NCBI GenBank assembly: GCA_006227875.1
Contig: SBFI01000255.1
Coordinates: 1 to 5,648, forward strand
DNA from: Acidobacteriota bacterium
GTDB lineage: Bacteria; Acidobacteriota; Thermoanaerobaculia; Multivoradales; JAHEKO01
Length of the DNA: 5,648 bases
Reading direction: 5' to 3'
Shown here: positions 1 through 5,648 of the stretch, piece after piece
How the letters are laid out: every line of letters starts with the position of its first letter
Numbering within the stretch: the first letter of the stretch is position 1
Made by a program: the position numbers and the translations under genes
The notes under the pieces: generated by a model
The model's input: the letters and a program-made list of their open reading frames with translations, nothing else
What the model was told of the DNA's origin: nothing
Database searches by the model: none

Positions 1-24
1 GGAGCCGGCACGGGCTCTGTTCTT
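1..24 (+). other. Stem-loop in the leader of the patatin gene, possibly the terminator of an upstream gene
   Basis: GAGCC (2-6) pairs with GGCTC (13-17) around the six-base loop GGCACG, with a possible added G-T pair (1 and 18). A short T-rich stretch (TGTTCTT, 18-24) follows on the plus strand. It resembles a weak intrinsic terminator for a gene ending off the left edge, but the T tract is interrupted and the stem is short. It could equally be a structured 5' leader next to the ribosome binding site. Confidence 0.3.
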
Positions 25-37
25 GGAGGGGGAAGGG
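25..37 (+). promoter_or_regulatory. Ribosome binding site deciding the GTG start
   Basis: The purine run GGAGGGGGAAGGG ends three bases before GTG at 41 and contains GGAGG and GGAAGG cores at workable distances. It overlaps and follows the alternative TTG at 23, which has no comparable site upstream. This favours GTG 41 as the true start of the patatin-like gene. Confidence 0.7.
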
Positions 38-40
38 ATC

Positions 41-2206
41 GTGAGGACCAACTCTATAGTCATCTGCTTTATAACGCTTGCGTTGCTCGTCCCAGCCATG
101 GGGGCGGCGGAAAAGGATCAGGAGCGACCCAAGATCGGCCTGGCCCTGGCGGGAGGTGGAGCGAAGGGGGTGGCTCACGTCGGGGTCCTGCAGGTGCTCG
201 AAGAGCTCAATGTGCCGATCGACTACATCGGCGGCACCAGCATGGGAGCGATCATCGCCGGTCTCTATGCTTCCGGTCTATCACCCGACGAAATGGAGGA
301 GGTTCTGCTCGAGATCGACTGGATCGACACCCTCGAGGATCAGACGCAACGCAAGGACCTGGCCTTTCGACGCAAGGAGGAGCAGCGACGATACGCCATG
401 AACCTGCAGCTGGGTATCAAGAAGAGCGGCATTGTCTGGCCGACCGGTCTCAAAACGGGGCAGAAGCTCTATTTCATGCTGCAATCGCTGACCCTGCCGG
501 TCGCCGACGTGGAGGACTTCGACCGGCTGCCTACACCCTTTCGGGCGGTGGCGACCGACATCCACACCGGTGAAGCGGTGGTGCTCGGCCATGGCAATCT
601 GGCCACCGCCATGCGGGCCAGCATGGCCATCCCCACGGTGTTCACCCCGGTCTCTCTCGACGGCAGGCTTCTGGTGGACGGCGGTCTTAGCAACAACGTG
701 CCGGTGGATGTGGTCCGTGAGATGGGAGCCGACATCGTTATCGCCGTAGATGTCGGCGCTCCCCTGACCGATCGGCAGGTGGAGTCGATGATCCAGGTCT
801 ACCAGCAGACCATGCGTTTTCTGACCCGCCGCAACATGGAGCCTCAATTGGCCGCGGCCGATCTGGTCATCACCCCGCCGGGCGTGGCTCAGTACGGCAC
901 GCTGCAGTTCGGTGCCAGCAAGAAGATCCTGCAGACCGGCGTGGAGGGTGCCTGGGAGAACGAGGAGGCGTTGCGAGAGTTGGCAGTTAGTCCCGAGGAG
1001 TACCAGCGACATACGGAGGCGAGGGCCGTAGGGCCCCTGCCAACCGGGACCATCGACTACATCGATATCGAGGGCAACCGGCGGGTCGACGAGCGGATCA
1101 TCCGCAACAAGATCAGACAGCAGCCGGGGGACCCATTGGATCTCGACGCGCTCGAGAAGGACATCCGCCTGGTCTTTGGCCTGGGTGACTTCAAGCAGGT
1201 GTCGTACTGGCTGGCGGAGGAGGGCGACAACTATGGTTTGGTCATCCAGACAGAGGAGAAGCCCTGGGGCCCGAGCTACCTGCACTTCGGTCTCGAGCTG
1301 AGCTCCGACCTCTCCGGTGAGTTCGATGCCTCGATCCTGATCAACATGACTGGTGAGCTGCGCACCGATCTGCTGCTCGGGCGGCGGCGTGGGATCTTGT
1401 CCGAGCTCTACCAGCCGCTCGATTTCAAGGGGCGGTGGTTCATTGCCCCCCGTCTTTTGTGGGACGCTCGCCCACGGCGTCTCTTCCAGGATCTACGGGC
1501 CGTGGCCGAGTTCGACATCGGCACCTTCTCGGGGGCCGTCGATCTCGGCTACCAGTTCGGCAAGTATGGCGAGGCGAGGATCGGACTGGTGAGGGGCCGC
1601 TCGGATGTCAAGCTCAAGACCGGCACCATCCCACCCGACGCGACCGACGAAGTCGGCGACTTCGATATCGGGGCTTTGGAGACGCGTATCATCATCGACC
1701 GGCTCGACCATCCCTTCTTCCCGCGCCAGGGGTACTTTTTTCGTGGAGAGAGCTTCTACTCGCGCGAGAGCCTCGGCGCGGACAACGACTATCACCGCGT
1801 GGAGGGGGATCTGGCATCGTGGTGGACCTGGAACCGTCGCAACACCATCTTTGCCAGCGTCCAAGGTGGCTGGAGCCCGGGAGAGGAGCTTCCCGTCTAC
1901 GACCTGTTCGCGATCGGCGGCTTCTTTTCACTCTCCGGCTTCGAGGAGGAGCAGATTCAGGGGCAATACTTCGGAGTCGGCCGGCTCGGTTACTATCGGG
2001 AGCTCGGCAGCAAGAAGTATCTGGGCGGCTGGTTCGAGGCCGGGAACGCTTGGTCGGACAGAGACGAAGTCGATCTCGACGATCTCATTTATACCGCCAC
2101 CGCCTTTGTGGGCATGGACACCACAATCGGGCCGGTCTACCTGGCCTACGGCTACGCCGACACCGGCAACGGCAAGGTCTACCTGTTTATCGGCCGGACC
2201 TTCTGA
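41..2206 (+). CDS. Patatin-like phospholipase with POTRA and Omp85-type outer-membrane barrel (PlpD-like, type Vd secretion)
   Basis: Predicted secreted or surface-displayed phospholipase A fused to its own outer-membrane barrel; 721 residues from the GTG start, close to the length of Pseudomonas aeruginosa PlpD as I recall it. A signal peptide spans residues 1-21 (one Arg, a hydrophobic core, likely cleavage AMG/A). The patatin domain covers about 31-310: oxyanion-hole GGGAKG at 38-43, nucleophile elbow GTSMG at 65-69 (Ser67), and the second dyad residue in DGG at 213-215 (Asp213). All catalytic motifs are intact. A single POTRA-like domain follows at about 337-406, with a typical IEGNRRVDERII start. 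The rest, about 411-721, is rich in alternating aromatic/polar strands and ends in GRTF; a terminal Phe is the usual recognition signal for the BAM machinery. GTG at 41 is preferred over an in-frame TTG at 23 because a strong ribosome binding site sits just upstream of it and the signal peptide then begins properly. Domain assignment is firm; the physiological substrate is unknown, and cleavage of the lipase from the barrel is inferred from the family. Confidence 0.93.
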   Translation: MRTNSIVICFITLALLVPAMGAAEKDQERPKIGLALAGGGAKGVAHVGVLQVLEELNVPIDYIGGTSMGAIIAGLYASGLSPDEMEEVLLEIDWIDTLEDQTQRKDLAFRRKEEQRRYAMNLQLGIKKSGIVWPTGLKTGQKLYFMLQSLTLPVADVEDFDRLPTPFRAVATDIHTGEAVVLGHGNLATAMRASMAIPTVFTPVSLDGRLLVDGGLSNNVPVDVVREMGADIVIAVDVGAPLTDRQVESMIQVYQQTMRFLTRRNMEPQLAAADLVITPPGVAQYGTLQFGASKKILQTGVEGAWENEEALRELAVSPEEYQRHTEARAVGPLPTGTIDYIDIEGNRRVDERIIRNKIRQQPGDPLDLDALEKDIRLVFGLGDFKQVSYWLAEEGDNYGLVIQTEEKPWGPSYLHFGLELSSDLSGEFDASILINMTGELRTDLLLGRRRGILSELYQPLDFKGRWFIAPRLLWDARPRRLFQDLRAVAEFDIGTFSGAVDLGYQFGKYGEARIGLVRGRSDVKLKTGTIPPDATDEVGDFDIGALETRIIIDRLDHPFFPRQGYFFRGESFYSRESLGADNDYHRVEGDLASWWTWNRRNTIFASVQGGWSPGEELPVYDLFAIGGFFSLSGFEEEQIQGQYFGVGRLGYYRELGSKKYLGGWFEAGNAWSDRDEVDLDDLIYTATAFVGMDTTIGPVYLAYGYADTGNGKVYLFIGRTF

Positions 2207-2213
2207 GCTGTCT

Positions 2214-2237
2214 GAGAGACTCGTTCTCTAGAACGGG
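2214..2237. terminator. Possible hairpin between converging genes (weak)
   Basis: Bases 2220-2226 (CTCGTTC) can pair with 2231-2237 (GAACGGG), including one T-G pair, around the four-base loop TCTA. The stem spans the junction of the two converging genes, and the TAG stop of the minus-strand barrel gene (2228-2230) lies within the loop. A second, weaker pairing (AGAG 2215-2218 with CTCT 2226-2229) is mutually exclusive with it. No T tract follows on either strand, so a standard intrinsic terminator is not shown; it may act bidirectionally or not at all. Confidence 0.25.
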
Positions 2238-3094
2238 AAGCCGAGCTTGATGCGGATCCCCCGCAGACTCTCGCCAAAGCGGTAGCCGATCGTGATCCGG
2301 GGGATTCTGAACTTCCACACCAGCGGCCGAGGGGTAGCGCCAAAGGTCAGCCCCACCTCGAACTGACGCTCGATCTCGATCGAGCCTCCCGGCTGCTGAA
2401 AAACCAGAGTACGAAAGAAGTGCCGGGCGATGAGGTAGACGCTCGAGTCGACCTTGTGGTCCTTGATGGCGATTCCCAGCGGATAGCGGGTGTCGAGACC
2501 GACCTCGACCGCGGCGAAGTCGTCGTTGTTGAGACCACTCGAGGAGTGGCTGAGGCTGTATCTGACGCCGGGGCCGAAGGTGAAGGTCACCGCCTTCCAC
2601 GGCTGGGTGTAGATGCCCTTGAGCCCGGTGGTCGAGAGCAGAAACAGGTCACCGCCCTCGAAGTCCTTGCCCAGACCGAGATCCTGATAGGGCTCGAGCG
2701 TCCAGCGCCGGCTCACCGGCATCTGGAACTCGACACCCGGAACAAACGCCAGGGTCTTCAGGCGGTCGGAGCTGATGCCCTCGACGATATCGGGGAAGTC
2801 GAAGTTGTAGACACCGAAGGAGATCGGAAGCTTTAGCCTCACGCCCCAATCGTCCTCCTCTACGGTGCGGAAACGGTGGGAGATCGGCAACCGGATGGTG
2901 CTTACGTCCTCGGTGCCGACACTGTAGCCGCCAAAGCCGACGTCGTTGGTGTAGGCGTGGTTCGCCAGGTCCGCGTCGTCGGGAGGTGTTATCTCTTGTT
3001 GAGCACGAATAGACGGCGTCGCTAGTCCCAGCATGAGAATCAAGATAGACCGTGAGATTGCCACGGGCGCTCGGCGAGCCGTCATAACCACCAT
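2228..3094 (-). CDS. Uncharacterised outer-membrane beta-barrel protein
   Basis: A 288-residue exported protein that I do not recognise by name. Residues 1-31 look like a signal peptide: Arg7, Arg8 and Arg15, a hydrophobic stretch ILILMLGLA, then likely cleavage IRA/QQ. The mature part (about 257 residues) is built of short alternating segments such as STIRLPISHRFR, WGVRLKLPISFGVYNF, VTFTFGPGVRYSL and ITIGYRF, and ends in KLGFPF. The strand pattern and terminal Phe are typical of BAM-assembled barrels; a 10-12 strand barrel would fit this length. It has some resemblance to solitary autotransporter-type barrel domains, but I cannot confirm a family. No passenger or enzymatic motif is visible. 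ATG at 3094 is supported by GAGGA at 3105-3109; an in-frame ATG at 3085 would shorten the N-terminus by three residues. It lies 89 bases downstream of the AsmA-like gene on the same strand, so cotranscription is plausible. Outer-membrane barrel: likely; function: unknown. Confidence 0.85.
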   Translation of the reverse strand: MVVMTARRAPVAISRSILILMLGLATPSIRAQQEITPPDDADLANHAYTNDVGFGGYSVGTEDVSTIRLPISHRFRTVEEDDWGVRLKLPISFGVYNFDFPDIVEGISSDRLKTLAFVPGVEFQMPVSRRWTLEPYQDLGLGKDFEGGDLFLLSTTGLKGIYTQPWKAVTFTFGPGVRYSLSHSSSGLNNDDFAAVEVGLDTRYPLGIAIKDHKVDSSVYLIARHFFRTLVFQQPGGSIEIERQFEVGLTFGATPRPLVWKFRIPRITIGYRFGESLRGIRIKLGFPF

Positions 3095-3183
3095 TATTCA
3101 TTAGTCCTCGGCCATCGCGCCGCCAACCGCCTCTGGATCGGCCCGCACGGAGACCGGCCGCTTCGACCGGTCGCAGTGAGGTG
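3095..3183 (-). other. Intergenic region between the AsmA-like and barrel genes
   Basis: An 89-base gap with no gene. It contains an inverted repeat, GACCGG (3152-3157) and CCGGTC (3167-3172), with a nine-base loop; the right arm lies within the perfect 10-base palindrome CGACCGGTCG (3164-3173). There is no T tract, so termination is not evident. I see no convincing -35/-10 pair. The repeat could be an operator, an mRNA processing or stability stem, or chance in GC-rich DNA. Confidence 0.35.
3105..3109 (-). promoter_or_regulatory. Ribosome binding site of the barrel gene
   Basis: GAGGA on the minus strand stands ten bases before ATG at 3094, slightly long but acceptable. It is only three bases from an ATG at 3101, which is out of frame with the barrel and opens a frame without recognisable protein features. 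The signal peptide supports the 3094 frame. Confidence 0.5.
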
Positions 3184-5648
3184 TCAGTCGATCGGTGAGT
3201 AGAGTTGAAGGTCGGGCCTTGGGGGTGGGTCGAGGCAGATATCGGCTCCATCGGCCGGCAGGGGCTTGCGCAGAAGCTCCAGGTACATCGTCCAGAACCA
3301 AACCGAGATCCGAAAGAAGGTCCGAGCGAGGCCACTGGTGCTGAGCCGGATCGAGGGGTCGTCCAGGCGTCCGGTGACCCGGACCGGTGTGGCCAGGCTG
3401 ATCAAGCCTCGGGTCTTTGGCCGCGGTTTGAGGGTCAGCTGCAGCCGACCCGAGGGCAGGTCGATCTTCCCCTTGCCGCGCACCCGGATACGCGAGGTGT
3501 CGATCAGCAAGCTGTCGGGTTTCATGAGACCGCTGTCGACGGTGAATCGCCCGACAACACAGTTGAGCCGCGGACCCGGGCCCGAGTCGAGGGTCGGTAG
3601 CAGAGCGGCCACCAGATGAGTCGCCCAGAGGTCGAAGACAGTGGTGCTGAGGTTCTCCGGGTAGAGGGTGAAGTCGAAGTGGCCATCGGCATAGACAAGC
3701 ATCTCCTCCAAGGCGGGCGCCTGTGACCGCAGGCGGCTGTTCAGGCTCAGAACCCCTTCGGCCTCGTTGGCAGGATCCAACCGTTTGAGGAGCGGTCCGT
3801 AGTCCAGGTGCTCGATCAGGGCCTCGAACGAAATATCGAGGAGATCGTCGATGGCTGCGACTTCGACACGCAAATCGATCGAACCCTCGGGTAGTACGAC
3901 AGTAAACGGCTCGATTTCGAGATGCCCGTCCTCGAGCTGTGCAATCAGCTCGCCTCCACCTCGTAGCTCTCCCAGGGATCGGACCTGCTCTAGGCTGATC
4001 TCGACCTTTGCGTCTGCTCTGCGCAAGAGCTCAGCGGTGAGCGCGGGCGCTCGAGGCTCGTCCTTGGCGCTCTTCTTCGGCTGTGTGGACTCGGCCGCGG
4101 CCCGGTTGGCAGCGCCGTCCACCATGGCCGCTTCCCCGAACAAATCATCGAGATCCAACCGGTTGCTCGCCACATCGGCGGTGAGACGCGGGCGCTGGTC
4201 GCCGTAGGCAAGGGAGATCATGGCCTGGAGATCGCTGTCGTCGACGCGCATCTCGAAGTTGGGTAGGTTGTAGCTGCCTTCTCTGACCTCGAGATCGGTC
4301 GACAGTCGGTAGGGGCCGACCGATGGGAGATCGACGCCGACCAGCGGCGACAGTGAGTCCAGCCGCTCGCCGGAAAGCTCGAGGCCGAGAGTCAGACGAT
4401 CGCGATCGAACGGCAGGTCGATGTCGGTCGAGACCTCGAGCCGCGCTCCGGCGGCTCTTACCGTGAGACTTACCGGCATCTCCTCCATGTCATCTTCGCG
4501 CCTCGTTGGCGGATCGAGCCTGCCGCTGACCGTGAATGGTGTCTCGTTGACGGTTCCGGCAGCCTCGAGCTCGAACGGCTCGAGCTCGGGACCTTTGATC
4601 TCGGCCCGGTCGATCAGGACTTCGAAAGTCTTTTCGGTCAGCGGCTCGGTGACCAGCCACCGGGCCTCGCTCAGGGTGGCATCGAGCTCGGAGCGGCTGA
4701 AAAGCTCGGACGGTGTCGAGCCCCGGGCCACGTAGTCGACCTCGAGCCGTTCCACCGTCAGCTCGACGTCGGCCACGAGCTGCTCCTTTGCCAGCAGGTT
4801 GCCGAGATCGATCTGCTCCGCGGTCAGATGCACCTGTGCTTCGGGAATGACCCCGGTCATGTCGAGACCGAATGCGCCTTGAAACGACGTATTCCCCAGA
4901 CTCAGAGAGAAGGGAGAATCCTCCAGCTGGCCGTTTCGGAAGCGGATCGAGGCCTCGAGATCGGTGAGGTCTACTGGTTGACGGAGTATGCGATCGACCA
5001 CGAGGTGGATGTCGGCCTCCTCGATTCGCAGATCTCTCGCCAGAATGGGGGACTCGATCTCGACCCGGTCGTCGGCGGAGTCGAGCTCGACGACAGGGTC
5101 GACGAGCAGGGCCAGTTCATCTGGATCGAGAAGCGAAGCCGCCAAGTCGGCTCTGAAGATTGGTAATCGGTCCTTGTCGACCCAGGCCAGCTCGCCGGTG
5201 AGAACAGATTGACCGAGGAGAGCGTGGTCGACTCGGAGCCGGGTTGTGGAGTGGTCGTTGTCGAGCCGCCCTCGAGCCTGGTAAGGCAGATCCGCCTCGC
5301 CCGAGATCCCCAGCAGACCGCTGAGGTCGCCGACCCGGTCACCTCTGATCTCGAATTCGAAGCCGAGACGGCCCACGGCCGGGCCGCCTTCTATCGTTCC
5401 AGCGGCACGGGCTTCGGCACCGGCGATGCCGAGCTCGAGCTCGAGAGGGATTGAGGATGCGGTCCGGAGGCGGTTCAGATTGGCGGTGTCGAGGGAGAGG
5501 GTCATCGCTTCATCCAGGAGCGAGCCTTCGGCCGCGAGTCGCAGCTCGGCGCGGGGTTGCTGAGTCAAAGTCAGACGCTCCATCTCTACGGCGATCGGTT
5601 CGCCGTCGGCCTCCGGACCGTAGGTGAGGCTCCCCCCCTCGGCCCGGA
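3184..5648 (-). CDS. AsmA-family envelope protein, C-terminal 820 residues (5' end outside window)
   Basis: A large periplasmic AsmA-like protein. The frame stays open from the ATG at 5583 through the right edge, and the 21 extra codons (with SLTYGPEADGEPIAVEMERL) look like normal AsmA sequence, so 5583 is probably not the start and the N-terminal membrane anchor is missing here. The visible part is repetitive amphipathic beta-sheet: 'GxxRLD', 'LxVDxxxL' and LDLDDL-type strands, as in bridge-like lipid-transfer proteins. A spacer rich in Ala, Lys, Pro and Glu (about nt 4040-4140, QPKKSAKDEPRAP) precedes the conserved C-terminal AsmA domain (nt 4014 to about 3343). Hallmarks there include EGVLSLNSRLRS, KGKIDLPSGRLQLTLKPRPK and TPVRVTGRLDDPSIRL. 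After it comes a short hydrophobic segment (FFRISVWFWTMYLELL) and an Asp-x-Cys (DIC) tail resembling the tails of other AsmA proteins. Family relatives (AsmA, TamB, YhdP) are linked to phospholipid transport and outer-membrane integrity; which subgroup this belongs to, and its cargo, are not resolved. Probably cotranscribed with the downstream barrel gene. Confidence 0.88.
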   Translation of the reverse strand, partial: RAEGGSLTYGPEADGEPIAVEMERLTLTQQPRAELRLAAEGSLLDEAMTLSLDTANLNRLRTASSIPLELELGIAGAEARAAGTIEGGPAVGRLGFEFEIRGDRVGDLSGLLGISGEADLPYQARGRLDNDHSTTRLRVDHALLGQSVLTGELAWVDKDRLPIFRADLAASLLDPDELALLVDPVVELDSADDRVEIESPILARDLRIEEADIHLVVDRILRQPVDLTDLEASIRFRNGQLEDSPFSLSLGNTSFQGAFGLDMTGVIPEAQVHLTAEQIDLGNLLAKEQLVADVELTVERLEVDYVARGSTPSELFSRSELDATLSEARWLVTEPLTEKTFEVLIDRAEIKGPELEPFELEAAGTVNETPFTVSGRLDPPTRREDDMEEMPVSLTVRAAGARLEVSTDIDLPFDRDRLTLGLELSGERLDSLSPLVGVDLPSVGPYRLSTDLEVREGSYNLPNFEMRVDDSDLQAMISLAYGDQRPRLTADVASNRLDLDDLFGEAAMVDGAANRAAAESTQPKKSAKDEPRAPALTAELLRRADAKVEISLEQVRSLGELRGGGELIAQLEDGHLEIEPFTVVLPEGSIDLRVEVAAIDDLLDISFEALIEHLDYGPLLKRLDPANEAEGVLSLNSRLRSQAPALEEMLVYADGHFDFTLYPENLSTTVFDLWATHLVAALLPTLDSGPGPRLNCVVGRFTVDSGLMKPDSLLIDTSRIRVRGKGKIDLPSGRLQLTLKPRPKTRGLISLATPVRVTGRLDDPSIRLSTSGLARTFFRISVWFWTMYLELLRKPLPADGADICLDPPPRPDLQLYSPID
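4564..4588. repeat. Short in-frame direct repeat inside the AsmA-like gene
   Basis: CTCGAGCTCG occurs at 4564-4573 and again at 4579-4588, a 15-base (five-codon) period. Each copy is largely self-complementary. On the minus strand it encodes ELEPFELEA, a duplicated Glu-Leu-Glu unit. It most likely reflects GAG/CTC codon bias in a beta-repeat protein and not a mobile or regulatory element. Confidence 0.5.

Noticed and set aside
281..1285. A 334-codon open frame on the minus strand opposite the patatin gene
   Set aside because: It is antisense to the catalytic and POTRA regions of a clearly real gene, its translation is rich in His, Arg and Gln with no domain, and long antisense frames are common in GC-rich genes.
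1435..2250. A 271-codon plus-strand frame inside the patatin gene
   Set aside because: It overlaps the barrel region in another frame and its translation is Arg/Ser/Pro-rich low-complexity sequence typical of a frame-shifted shadow.
3101..3301. A 66-codon minus-strand frame that could be a small gene before the barrel gene
   Set aside because: More than half of it lies in the coding region of the AsmA-like gene, its start has no clear ribosome binding site, and its composition is shadow-like.
2649..3335. A 228-codon minus-strand frame bridging the AsmA-like and barrel genes
   Set aside because: It overlaps the ends of two well-supported genes in a different frame and lacks a signal peptide or domain. 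The ATG at 3101 within it has a nearby GAGGA, but the encoded sequence resembles no protein I know.
5425..5445. Clustered GAGCTC/CTCGAG palindromes in the AsmA-like gene, considered as a repeat array or recombination site
   Set aside because: They follow codon boundaries for Glu-Leu runs (ELELGIA) and are explained by GAG/CTC codon bias.

Overview
The window is about 60% G+C by eye. It encodes envelope proteins only: two outer-membrane beta-barrel proteins with signal peptides, and one AsmA-like lipid-transport or envelope-biogenesis protein. This points to a diderm (Gram-negative type) bacterium. The sequence alone does not fix the phylum; a proteobacterium or a high-GC lineage such as Acidobacteriota would both fit. 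I see no RNA genes, CRISPR array, insertion sequence, attachment site or replication origin.

Layout. Bases 1-40 hold a small GC-rich stem-loop and a strong purine-rich ribosome binding site. Bases 41-2206 (+) encode a complete PlpD-like protein: signal peptide, patatin-type phospholipase with an intact Ser-Asp dyad, one POTRA domain and an Omp85-type C-terminal barrel. It converges, across a 21-base gap, on a minus-strand pair. Bases 2228-3094 (-) encode an uncharacterised 288-residue outer-membrane barrel protein. Bases 3184-5648 (-) encode the C-terminal 820 residues of a large AsmA-family protein whose start lies beyond the right edge. The two minus-strand genes are 89 bases apart and could be cotranscribed, AsmA-like gene first.

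Function. All three genes concern the outer membrane or traffic to it. A lipase fused to a POTRA/barrel module can present or release a phospholipase at the cell surface. AsmA-like proteins are linked to lipid movement between the membranes and to barrel-protein homeostasis. The barrel gene next to the AsmA-like gene is the least understood part and the best candidate for new biology. Convergent orientation makes coregulation of the lipase with the other two uncertain. I found no strong evidence for an entirely new system; the interesting points are the gene association and the unknown barrel.
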